Position numbers and translations under genes: made by a program. This document shows positions 1 to 9,391 of a stretch of DNA of 64,000 nt, in pieces. The DNA is taken from NCBI GenBank assembly GCA_018806915.1, contig JAGKQI010000098.1, positions 2,666,001 to 2,730,000 on the forward strand, given 5' to 3'. The notes beneath the pieces were generated by a model. That model had not been told where the DNA came from, did no database searches, and saw nothing but the letters and a program-made list of their open reading frames with translations. Origin of the DNA: Phytophthora colocasiae (Eukaryota > Oomycota > Peronosporomycetes > Peronosporales > Peronosporaceae). Position 1 is the stretch's first letter, and every line of letters begins with the position of its first letter.

Positions 1-1399
1 GTCAGCGACAAGATTGCCAACATCTATCACTGGATGGAGTGGGTGGTCGACCGCAACTTGCCGCTGTCTGAGGTGGACCACCCTCTAACCCGTTCAATGT
101 CTCGTCTAAAGCCCATATCCCCCAAGACGCTAAAAAAGTACCAGAGTGTGGCAACCGTGGCAGTGGAAAAAGCTATTGCGGCTAACATCCCACCGGAATT
201 CGGTATCATGTTCGATGGCTGGCAGTGTTTGTCGGAGCACTATGTGGCGCTCATCGCTATATATTGGCGTAATAACGAGGTGCACTACGATCTACTTGCG
301 TTAGCCCCGCTTGACGAGGCGGACCAATCAGCGGAGTCCCATTGCTCCTTCCTTCGGAATATTTTTCCGATTTTCGGCCAATCAGAGGAGAGGTTAAAAT
401 TTCTAGTGGGCGACAACTGTGCAACCAATCAGCGCATGGCTACACTTCTCGGTGTCCCGTTGGTGGGGTGTGCGTCCCATCGTTTCAATCTGGCGTCCAA
501 TCAGTTTTTGACTGAACACGAGGAGCTTGTGACGGCAGTGGTCACGCTGATGACGGCACTCCGGACTGTTAAGAATCGCGCGGAGCTCCGTCGCCATACG
601 CCACTTGCTCCTCTTCGCGCCAACGCTACGCGCTGGAGCTCGACCTTTACGATGCTGGAACGGTATGTGCGAATCAGAGACGCTATCAAGCGCGTCGATG
701 CCGTCTACGATCTAATCCCGAAGCCCGCTATGCATCGACGTATTGTCGCGCTTTATGAGACGCTAAAAACCTTTAACAGCGTCTGTAAGAAGCTCCAGGA
801 CGAGGCCCTTACCATGGCCTCTGTGCGCGTTCTTTTCAACAAGATGGCAGAAATGTATCCCGTTACGGCTGTGTATTTGTCGCCGGACGCCAACATTGTC
901 CACTCGCCTGCTTTCGAGAGTGCCGCGGTTAAGGTGCTTATGTTGCGGAACAAAATTTGAGTTGCTCGAATTAATTATATTTTGCTCTTCATCCATATAG
1001 GTTGCCGGAAATCGCGAAGGGGAATTAACAGAGGAGGAGCTACAAGCTCTGGAGCCGCTTAAATCTACGGCTGCATCAGGAGATGCTGCCCCTAATGACA
1101 GTCGCGTTGGGACCAGAACCAGAGCGCATCTCGGCGGCGAGGACTTTGCGACATCGCTGCTGCAGTCTGACAGCATCCCTGTCACTTCGACTCCACAGTA
1201 CAGCCCTTTGGTGAAGGCCATACCGCCGACGAGCAATCGGTGCGAGAGGCTCTTCTCGCAGTGCAAGCTGGTGATGACGCCTCAACGTTCATCGCTCCTT
1301 CCGGTGAATTTTGAGATGATCGAGTTTCTTCGGGTGAATCGGAAGTACTGGAATGCCAGCACGCTCATGGATGCGAGCGTTGAGGGCGAAGAAGAGTAA
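1..1399 (+). mobile_element. hAT-superfamily transposase gene, 5' end outside window
   Basis: The reading frame is open from base 1, so the N-terminus lies upstream. Exon A runs to 933. A 67-bp intron (934-1000, GTGCTT...CATATAG) is inferred because the frame stops at 960 and the next open frame, from 1001 to 1399, continues the family. Visible hAT features are MFDGW and VGDNCATN (acidic catalytic positions), GCASHRFNLA (CxxH), RWSSTFTML, and the C-terminal dimerisation block TSNRCERLFSQCKLV followed by FLRVNRKYWN. It would cut and paste its own element in the nucleus. I see no disabling stop other than the one the intron removes, so the 3' part may be intact. Terminal inverted repeats were not identified. 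The alternative is a degenerate copy with a stop at 960. Confidence 0.8.
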
Positions 1400-1549
1400 C
1401 CTTTACTCAGTAAACGGACACTCAGTGAGTACAATACATTAGTTATTGCTCATTACTGGTGGATGCGAGCGTTGAGGGCGAAGAAGAGTAACCTTTACTC
1501 AGTAAACGGACACTCAGTGAGTACAATACATTAGTTATTGCTCATTACT
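1369..1549. repeat. 89-bp direct tandem duplication at transposase 3' end
   Basis: The segment 1369-1457 is repeated at 1461-1549 with a 3-bp spacer. It carries the last codons of the transposase, the TAA stop and about 58 bp of 3' sequence including CTCAGTAAACGGACACTCAG. The copies look identical by eye. The second copy is non-coding because the first already holds the stop. Confidence 0.9.
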
Positions 1550-1944
1550 TTATTATTGCCTTCTTCGTGGAACAAGTATTTACTATTGCTCTACAGAACA
1601 GGCCGATCATTACTTTATTGTAATGTCCGAGCACTGGAAGGCATCTTCATGTACATACCTGCCCTGCGTTCGTAGCGGAAGAGCGCATGTAGCGAGTGCA
1701 CCACCGCGATATAGCACTGCGTAAGGGACAATCATTTCGACACTTAGGGAGGGTCGCCTACGTCATCACCGCTCACTGGTCGCTGATTGGCTGAAAATCT
1801 GCGCTGATTACGCAACCCATAAAAATTAACAAAGCTAATGTAAATATGTCAATAGGTTCGTTAAAATCCCACCACTTAATCCGTACTATTCTCTATCACA
1901 GTTTTTGTCCATGACTGGCCATCATAATCGCATCAGCACGGACG
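1550..1944. other. Intergenic: hAT 3' flank and ABCF upstream region
   Basis: No gene is seen here. The stretch repeats AT-rich pieces of the hAT tail (CATTACTTTATT at about 1543 and 1609), so the element may end somewhere inside it. The last 100 bases are AT-rich and form the presumed promoter of the ABCF gene. Confidence 0.5.
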
Positions 1945-4578
1945 ATGGCTCGCGGGAAGAAGAAAGGAGGACGCCGCGGCGACGACTCGGACTCGGACAA
2001 CGGCCGCTCGGCGCCGCCTGCAGCCCCCGCTTCTGTCGATGAAGGCGACAAGAAAGCTGCGCGCAAGGAGAAGCTGAAGGCTCGCAAGGCGCAGCGTCAG
2101 GCTGCGAAGGCCAGCGAGGAACAGGCCAGTCAACGCACAGCCTCGGACGCTGAACAGGAGGAGGAAGACGAGGAGGATCCATACGCACAGGTGGCGGCTT
2201 CTATGAGCAAGAAAAAGAACAAGAAGAACAAGAAGAAGGCGGCGGTGAATTTTGCAGCGTTGATGGATGACAGCGACAGTGAAGAAGAGGCCGAAGAGGA
2301 GGAGGAAGAAGAAGAGGACGAGTACGCACAGGTGGCTGCTTCTATGAGTAAGAAGAAGAGCAAGAAGAAAGACAAGAAGAAGAAGCATCAGGTGGAGGAA
2401 AGTGAAGAGGAACAGGAGGAGGAAGAAGAAGAGGTTGAAGAGGAAGACAAGCCTGAGCCTGTGGTGGAGAAGAAGAAGGATAAGAAGGACAAGAAGAAGT
2501 CGAAAAAGAAAATGATCTCCACTGATCTCTTCTTCGACCCTGTGGACCAACCGGAGGAGGATGACAAGGACAAGAAGAAGAAAAAGAAGAAGAAATCCAA
2601 ACTCCCCTTTGAGACCAACGATGACGAGGAAGAGGAAGAAGACGATGGAGAGAAAAAGTCTAAGAAGGAGAAGAAGCACAAGAAGGACAAGGAAGGCAAG
2701 CGTCTCAGTAACAAGGAGCGTAAGCGCCTCAAGGAGGAGCAGGAGCGCCAGGAGCGTGAGGAGGAGTACCACCGCGCCGCCAACCCTATGGATGGAGCGC
2801 AGTTCTCTGTATCGCAGCAGGCGTTCACCGAGGACTCGAACTGGGAGAACGCTACGGACATTCACATCGACAACTTCAGCATCAACGCTCACAACAAGTT
2901 GCTGTACGACAACGCGTCGCTGCACATTAACGCTGGAGGCAAGTACGGTCTGGTGGGACCGAACGGTCAGGGTAAGACTACGATCTTGAAGATGATCGCG
3001 CTGGGTGAGCTCAAGATCCCGCCCAAGATTGACTGCCTGTACGTGGAGCAGGAGGTTGTGGCTGATGATACGCGCGCCGTGGACGCCGTGCTGAAGGCTG
3101 ATGCTGAGCGCTGGGCACTGCTTGAGGAGGAGAAGCACCTGCTTTCCGAACTGGAGACCAAGCAGGACTCGACTCTAGACGACCGACTGAACGAGGTGTA
3201 CGAGCAGCTATCGACCATGAACGCTTCGGCTGCCGAGGCACGCGCACGTCGTATCCTGTTCGGTTTGGGTTTCGATTCGGCCATGCAGGAGAAGGTCACC
3301 AAGGACTTCTCCGGTGGTTGGCGTATGCGTATCTCGCTGGCCAAGGCCTTGTACGTGGAGCCGACGTTGCTGATGCTCGATGAGCCGACGAACCATCTCG
3401 ATCTGAACGCCGTCATTTGGCTGGATGATTACCTGCAGAAGTGGAAGAAGACGCTGCTCGTGGTGTCCCACGACGCCGACTTCCTCAACAGTGTGTGTTC
3501 CGAGGTGCTGCACCTGGAGAACAAGAAGATTGTGAACTACAAGGGCAACTACGATATGTTCCGTGAGATGGAGAAGCAGAAGCGTAAGCAGATGGAGAAG
3601 GCTTGGGAGAAGCAGCAGAAGCAGCTCCGTAACCTCAAGGCATCCGGTAAATCGTCCAAGAAGGCTACTGAGATTGTGAAGAAGAAACGTGAGCCTGGTG
3701 CTCGTGCGTCCAAGAAGAAAGCTCTTACGCCTGATGACGCGGCTGATGCCTCGGCTCCGATGGACCTTTTGGAACGACCGAAGGAGTACATCGTGCAGTT
3801 CAGCTTCCCGGAGACGACTGTTGTGTCTCCGCCCATCCTCGAGGTGCGCGAAGCCAGCTTCCGCTACGGCGACGGTCCGTACTTGTTCAAGAACTCGGAC
3901 TTCGGTATCGACACGACGTCGCGCGTGTGTATCGTGGGTCCCAACGGTGTGGGTAAGAGTACGTTGCTTAAGATGATTACGGGTGAGGTGACTGTCGTGG
4001 AAGGCGAGGTGCGTCGCAACCCGCGAGTGCGTCTGGGTATCTACAGTCAGCACTTTGTGGACAAGCTGCCCATGGGCGAGACCCCGGTGGAGTACCTCCG
4101 TCGTCTGTTCCAGGACCAGACATATCAGCAAGTGCGTAACCTGCTCGGCAAGGTGGGACTCGAGGGTCACGCGCACGAGATCAAGAACCGCTTGCTGTCT
4201 GGCGGTCAGAAGGCTCGTGTGGTGATTGCCGAGCTGATCTTGATGCGTCCGCACATTCTGATTCTGGATGAGCCGACGAACAACTTGGATATCGAGTCCA
4301 TCGACGCGCTGTGCGACGCCATCCGCGACTTTGAGGGTGGAGTGGTGATCGTGACGCACGACGCGCGTCTGATCGAGTCAACAGAGTGTGTTCTGTGGGT
4401 GTGCGGCGACCAGGACGTGGTGGTGTACGACGGCACGTTCGAGGACTACAAGCAATCGATCCTTGACGACCTGCACAAGCAGGCCCAGGCCGAGGAAGAG
4501 CGTCTCGCCGAGAACGCGGCCAAGAAAGCTGAGGCTCGTGCTCAGAAGATCAAGGGCAAGACCGATGCTGAGGCGTAA
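1945..4578 (+). CDS. ABCF-family ATPase (GCN20/ABCF1-like), soluble
   Basis: This is an 877-residue protein with two ABC ATPase domains and no membrane segments, as in the ABCF/GCN20 family that acts on ribosomes in translation control. Domain 1 (about 305-560) has Walker A GPNGQGKTT, signature FSGGWRMRIS and Walker B MLDEPTNHLD. Domain 2 (about 640-850) has GPNGVGKST, LLSGGQKARV and ILDEPTNNLD. The first 280 residues are an unusual run of alternating Lys and Glu/Asp blocks with an internal duplication (YAQVAASMSKKK twice). That tail resembles the charged N-terminus of ABCF1 more than that of yeast GCN20. The start ATG follows an AT-rich leader and the gene is a single exon. The family is secure; the exact orthologue is inferred. 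Confidence 0.93.
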   Translation: MARGKKKGGRRGDDSDSDNGRSAPPAAPASVDEGDKKAARKEKLKARKAQRQAAKASEEQASQRTASDAEQEEEDEEDPYAQVAASMSKKKNKKNKKKAAVNFAALMDDSDSEEEAEEEEEEEEDEYAQVAASMSKKKSKKKDKKKKHQVEESEEEQEEEEEEVEEEDKPEPVVEKKKDKKDKKKSKKKMISTDLFFDPVDQPEEDDKDKKKKKKKKSKLPFETNDDEEEEEDDGEKKSKKEKKHKKDKEGKRLSNKERKRLKEEQERQEREEEYHRAANPMDGAQFSVSQQAFTEDSNWENATDIHIDNFSINAHNKLLYDNASLHINAGGKYGLVGPNGQGKTTILKMIALGELKIPPKIDCLYVEQEVVADDTRAVDAVLKADAERWALLEEEKHLLSELETKQDSTLDDRLNEVYEQLSTMNASAAEARARRILFGLGFDSAMQEKVTKDFSGGWRMRISLAKALYVEPTLLMLDEPTNHLDLNAVIWLDDYLQKWKKTLLVVSHDADFLNSVCSEVLHLENKKIVNYKGNYDMFREMEKQKRKQMEKAWEKQQKQLRNLKASGKSSKKATEIVKKKREPGARASKKKALTPDDAADASAPMDLLERPKEYIVQFSFPETTVVSPPILEVREASFRYGDGPYLFKNSDFGIDTTSRVCIVGPNGVGKSTLLKMITGEVTVVEGEVRRNPRVRLGIYSQHFVDKLPMGETPVEYLRRLFQDQTYQQVRNLLGKVGLEGHAHEIKNRLLSGGQKARVVIAELILMRPHILILDEPTNNLDIESIDALCDAIRDFEGGVVIVTHDARLIESTECVLWVCGDQDVVVYDGTFEDYKQSILDDLHKQAQAEEERLAENAAKKAEARAQKIKGKTDAEA

Positions 4579-5019
4579 GTGGCTGCATACAGAGAGCTTT
4601 TAGTGCTGTGCATAGCGGGGAATTTAGACGCGTGAATCCGATGGCGGCACGCTGCATTTGACACACATGAGCTTTTTCATCCCAAATGGTATTTATGTCC
4701 ACCACATATATTAGCTGAAAGTTTAGTGACGCGTCACTGTTCCGAATAAAAGCTCAACTATTGACCTGCATATTTCTATAACTGTGGATTTTCTATCCTC
4801 CTTAATTCAAAGCAACACTGCAAACTTACCTGTGATAAAAAGTTTAATTGCTAAATTAAATATGTGATTGTAAGAGGGGTAGGCTTCGATCGATGATTGG
4901 CCGACGCGCAGAGCGGCGGATTGGTTGGCTCTCGCGGTCTTCGCCTCGCTCGAGCCGCCCGCCAGCAGCTCACTCCATTCCCCGCAGAACTTCTCGTTAC
5001 TAAGTCAAAGACAACAAGC
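4579..5019. other. Intergenic: ABCF 3' region and eS24 promoter
   Basis: The 3' side is AT-rich with AATAAA at 4745-4750, a plausible polyadenylation signal. The side near 5020 turns GC-rich and holds the initiator-like element listed separately. No other gene is seen. Confidence 0.5.
4968..4980 (+). promoter_or_regulatory. Candidate oomycete initiator (Inr-like) upstream of eS24
   Basis: GCTCACTCCATTC resembles the oomycete core-promoter initiator usually written GCTCATTYYNCAWTTT. It lies about 40-50 bp before the start codon, a normal distance for short oomycete leaders. The match is partial and rests on sequence alone. Confidence 0.4.
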
Positions 5020-5754
5020 ATGGCTGACAAGGTCCCCGTCACGGTGCGCACGCGCAAGTTCCTCCGCAACAGCCTCCTGGCTCGCCGCCAAATGGTGCGT
5101 CCCACTTCGCTCTGACGATTGCGTATGTAGTAGCAGCAAAACTGACCGATTGCATCCTTTTTGCGTCGATTTTTCAGGTGGTGGAGGTGATCCACCCTGG
5201 CCGCCCTAACGTGCCCAAGGCCGAGCTTCAGGAGAAGATCTCCAAGGTACGACATGTTTTTCCACTTAATTGTCCACACTACCAGCCAGCCAGCAGCCTA
5301 TCGGAAAGCACAGGAACAGATTTATTCAGCTCAGAGACTTTCAGAGACGAATGCCACGGAGCTATCGCCATATCTAGGTGTATTCCGGGCATCATCATGC
5401 ACTGCTGACTGGCTGGAGAGACGATATACAGATGCAGACTGAAGGAGGATCGCTGACATTGGTTGTATTGCCTTCCACCCACAGATGTACAAGGTGAAGG
5501 ACGCCAACACGGTCTTCCTGTACGGCTTCCGCACGCAGTTCGGCGGAGGCAAGTCCTCGGGCTTCGGTCTCGTGTACGACACGGTGAACGACGCCAAGCG
5601 CTTCGAGCCCAAGTACCGTCTGATCCGCCAGGGTCTGGTCGAGAAGGTCGAGACGTCGCGCAAGCAGATTAAGGAGGCCAAGAACCGTGCCAAGAAGGTC
5701 CGCGGTGTCGGCCGCCGTATCGCTCGCCACAAGGCCGCCAAGGCCAACAAGTAG
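5020..5754 (+). CDS. RPS24: 40S ribosomal protein eS24, three exons
   Basis: Exons are 5020-5094, 5178-5246 and 5485-5754, with introns GTGCGT...TTTCAG and GTACGA...CACAG, both in phase 0. The joined product is 137 residues. It begins [17 protein letters not shown], continues through [14 protein letters not shown], and ends in a basic tail rich in K and R after [20 protein letters not shown]. This matches eS24, a structural protein of the small ribosomal subunit (human form about 133 residues). The second intron (238 bp) is long for this window. Exon 1 ends exactly after an internal ATG codon. The identification is secure. Confidence 0.96.
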
Positions 5755-6284
5755 AGTGCTAAGGACTTGGTCGCTACGGCGACTTCGAATCTGGCACGAG
5801 CTTGGGCTGCAGCTGCTTGCCGCGCTTGGCTCGTTGTCGTCATTCCGCTGAGAGTATTTTGGGGAACAAGAAGGTCATGCTGGGAAGTGTAACTAGTCAA
5901 GAAACTCACACGTTTGCTTGATCTACTCCCTTTGTGCTGTTCTTTTGCCATTTTGCCTTCCGTGGTCGATGTCGATGGGATAAAATGGTGCGTTCAACTA
6001 ACCTGGCTAGAGTTTGTTGTAATGGTGGCTGCAGATACGAAGGATGACGAGGGTAATGAGAGTAAGTTACGATGCATTATGGGACTTCCGTCTACCAAAA
6101 GATATGATGGCTGCAGACAGCGCTTATAATTACTACCGGGGATGGAGTTGGTGGTGGCGGTGATCGACAACGTCCTTCGAGAGTCGAGCGGATGAATCAC
6201 TACAGTCGCAACACTGGATTGGGATGTCTAACACCCAACTTTCGTCTCCAGAATTGCGACAGGTCTAAACTTCATGGCGTGGGG
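5755..6284. other. Intergenic between eS24 and the CaaX-like protein gene
   Basis: This holds 3' sequence of two convergent genes. The short open frames show no family resemblance and look random. Confidence 0.5.
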
Positions 6285-6782
6285 CTATTGAATGACACAA
6301 CAACCACCTTTAGGAACACCTGGTACTGCACCGGGGCCAGCCTGCTTGCTGTAGTGTGTTCGGCTGGAGTAGCTCATTTCCACCAGATTACCACCGGTCT
6401 CGTCCGCGAAAGTGAGCAGCCTACCAGTTTTGGCGGCACTATAGTCATTTCCTCCACCACCACCTTGAGGTGGTGGAAGAACTTCTGCTGCACGGTCAAG
6501 GTCATCTTCATCGAGCTCGTGGCCATTTGCAGCTGATGCGCCGTTCAGCTTGAGCGTGTCATCTTGAGCCACGAAATCTGGTGCTGTCGTTGGATCAAGA
6601 CTGAAGGAAGGTCCTCCTCGATAACCGGTGAGGTCTGTCGTCTCAGGTTGAACACCTTCGGATGAGTTTTCGGTTGCCACGTCCTGCCATTCATCGTCCT
6701 CCCCGCCGATCTTGTGCCTCTTCTCGCCGTCTGCATTCACATCCATCGGATGTACGGATGGCCGCATGAATCCCCTTCCCAT
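6285..6782 (-). CDS. Small acidic protein with CaaX-like C-terminus, unknown function
   Basis: A 165-residue single-exon frame starts at 6782; TAG lies in frame just upstream. The N-terminal two thirds is polar and acidic with no transmembrane helix. Near residues 124-146 is a conserved-looking block, RLLTFADETGGNLVEMSYSS. A short Gly/Pro linker then leads to the terminus GGCCVIQ, which fits a CaaX box (CVIQ) with an extra upstream Cys. This suggests prenylation and membrane attachment, which is inference. I recognise no enzyme domain. An upstream coding exon cannot be excluded, because a possible acceptor (CGTTAG) lies just before the start. Confidence 0.6.
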   Translation of the reverse strand: MGRGFMRPSVHPMDVNADGEKRHKIGGEDDEWQDVATENSSEGVQPETTDLTGYRGGPSFSLDPTTAPDFVAQDDTLKLNGASAANGHELDEDDLDRAAEVLPPPQGGGGGNDYSAAKTGRLLTFADETGGNLVEMSYSSRTHYSKQAGPGAVPGVPKGGCCVIQ

Positions 6783-7304
6783 CCAGCGGGGGCCCTAACG
6801 ACTTCGTCTGGGCGTCAGCAATGGGCTGTGTTTGTGTGCTGTTGGGTCTCGGTACGAGTTGAAGGCTAGTCGTAGCAAACTTTCTAGTTGGGATCAAGGC
6901 GCATAGGCCTCTCGTCCTCGTGAGGTTACAGTGAGGGACCAGTACTAACAACACTCGAATTGCTTTGGTCTACTTATACCCTTGCTTCAACACAACTCCG
7001 CAGCTCCAGCGACTTCGCTTTTCTTGGTGTTCTTATCGCAGATAACAATGCGTTGTTGCTCAATCCAAACCTATATATAGGGATCCGGCGCTGCGTATTT
7101 TCACGCCTGGTAATTGACGAAGGTGTTGGCCGTTTTGTCTGTCTTCTTTTCCTCCATGGTCGCATTTTCACCTTGACGGCACAGAATTTCTGTTTGCAAG
7201 TTCATAGAGCTTCATAATTATTATTGCTAACTTCGTGGGTGGACATACCTTTCGTCGGCTCACCACTAATACTTGGGAGTTTTCATTTCGGATCTTGTGG
7301 CGTT
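6783..7304. other. Intergenic between two minus-strand genes
   Basis: This is presumed upstream sequence of the CaaX-like protein gene and 3' sequence of the GOST gene. A palindromic TATATATA lies near 7072-7079. No gene is seen. Confidence 0.45.
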
Positions 7305-9198
7305 CTACAAAGATTCAACTTTGGAGGCACCACTGTTTGGAATTGCAGCTGGAGAAGATGGAGAGTTTTCATCGTCGGCTGCCGAAACCACCCGTTGGTT
7401 CAGCTCAATGCCTCGGGCAATTGATCCCGGGGTACTTGGCTCACGGCTAGGAAGCTGGTCCATCCGTGCGTAAAGAAGGTCATGCTGCTTGGGCCGCCAC
7501 AGATACACTGCAACCAACAACACTCCGAAAAACAGCAAACGAGTTGCACCCCACACGATCCACATATATGCCCACGGTAAATAAATCGCACCGGAATAAC
7601 TATTGATCAGCAATTTCATAGATCCAGGTGAGTTGACCAACCACAAATTTCAAGAAACGGAAGGGATACTTACATAGCACCTTCAAACGCCATCAAGAGA
7701 AAAGAAATCGCCACATAAGCAACGAGGATCCGATTCAGAGACGTATACACTTGCAATTTTGCTGTCTGCAGTCACCCAAATAGTGGAGAAGTGCACATGT
7801 CAGTTGATACTTGGCATTGCAGAGGACGCTGGTCCTACTCACCTGACCGAAAGCGCAAAGATTCTTGCGCGTTAGCTCGAGTGAGAGAAAAATCCACCCT
7901 CCGAAACAAGCGTTCGTCATAATGACAAGTGCCTCCCATACAGCAGGAGGCTGCACTTGGCCGTCTGACTGATTTGCAAGATGGCTCACCTCTAACGCCC
8001 CGACGGCGATAAAGTAGCATACACCCAGTCCAGAAACAACAAAAACCTCCGGCCAGGAAATCTGCATTCGCACAATACCGTAACCAAGGCTCACTAGCGT
8101 CGTAGCAATGCGTGCTACCATACCAGCCATCACCTTCATCAAAGTGGAAAACAGCACCGAGTCCGGGTAGGGGCAACATGCAGGCACTCCAGAGTCATTC
8201 AGCAGCTTATACGTCACAAACCACGCCACCGATTCGCCTGCGTGTCAAAGATCAATCATCTCATCTTACTCACCGGATCCACGGCAACAAAATGAAGACA
8301 CAGAACCTACCGGAAGCAAGCAGCAATACCACAAGCAGAAAGTAGTGCGTACCAACGACACTTTGACGATGACGGTTCATCAAAAAGAGGAAGTAGACAT
8401 CCAGCGCGCCATACATCAACGACAAAACCCCACTACAGTGCAATACGCAGCACCAACAATTAGCCACTCCCTCTTCAACTCTAATGCACACCGACATCCT
8501 AATACTCACGTGAACGGGAACAGTCCGTAAAGCAGTCCAGGAAGATATCCATACGGGTTCTTGAACGCGAATTTTGCATCTACATGAACCAGAGGATCCA
8601 CCATGGGATACGCCACAAATTGATCTGCACTCACAGGATACCCAAAAGCTGCGCTCTTCTGCTTCCAACAGGGAACGAGCAGCGCTGTCTGTAGTCCTCC
8701 TTCTCTTGGGTAAAATGTCGCGTTCACCTGCAGCATCTGGCCGCTCTCCATCAAGTAGAATTCTCCTTCTAATTCCCCCTCTGCATTGCTATCATTGGAA
8801 AAGTTCCAGCTACAAGCCTGGTGGTCGTCGAATCCCACAGCAACAGCAGCATCCACCGAGTACGTAGCCAACACGACGCCAAAGTCGAAGTAGTCGCTCA
8901 ATCTGCGCACTGTGATTGTATCTTGCACTTCATGATCTTCCAGTGGTCGTAATGTCGCGTTAACTTGAATACTAGATCGATCCGAAGCTTTCCAGACCCC
9001 CTGGCCGTCTGCGAACATCCTCTCTGTAACTTTACAACCCGTGACCTTCTCATGCACTTCGTGGATCGAGCAGGAAACCAGCAGATCACTACGACACACC
9101 ATCAGAACCACCACGAGCAGGAGTACACACATACGCCGTCTACATCTCGAGAATCCAGCGGGAACTCGCAGCGTTAGCGCTTCAAGCGCCATCGCCAT
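7305..9198 (-). CDS. GOST/TMEM87-GPR107-type seven-TM protein, copy A, five exons
   Basis: Exons in gene order are 9198-8510, 8432-8311, 8237-7843, 7765-7674 and 7599-7305. All joins keep phase and use GTGAGT, GTAGGT, GTGAGT and GTAAGT donors. The product is 530 residues. It has an N-terminal signal or anchor (about 20-40), a luminal domain with N-glycosylation sequons, then seven hydrophobic segments. The family hallmark KNPYGYLPGLLYGLFPF opens the membrane part, and YLWRPKQHDLLY ends the last helix. GOST proteins act in the Golgi/endosomal system and in trafficking. The C-tail is short and polar. The best evidence for the exon model is its match with the neighbouring divergent paralogue. 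M3 at 9192 is an alternative start. Confidence 0.85.
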
Positions 9199-9391
9199 CG
9201 TCGTCCTCGTGGATGCGGAATGGAGTGATGGTCATCAACTGCCACATCGTCCTCCAAATTCGAAAATTTCACTCCAAAATATTGAAATTTAGAGATTGAT
9301 TTACAGCCAATCACAGAGCTAGGATACACCTGGAAGCACTGACTAACACTCTCAGTCGACATTTCGCCCAGAACAGGAGAAGAGACTGAAG
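9199..9391. promoter_or_regulatory. 193-bp shared promoter of the divergent GOST pair
   Basis: The two start codons (9198 minus, 9392 plus) face away from each other with only this stretch between them. It contains CCAATCACAG (9308-9317) and AT-rich patches. Shared control of the paralogues is inferred from spacing alone. Confidence 0.6.

Noticed and set aside
1933..3138. A 401-codon Leu-rich open frame on the minus strand
   Set aside because: It is the antisense of the Lys/Glu-rich part of the ABCF gene; Leu runs come from reversed Lys/Glu codons.
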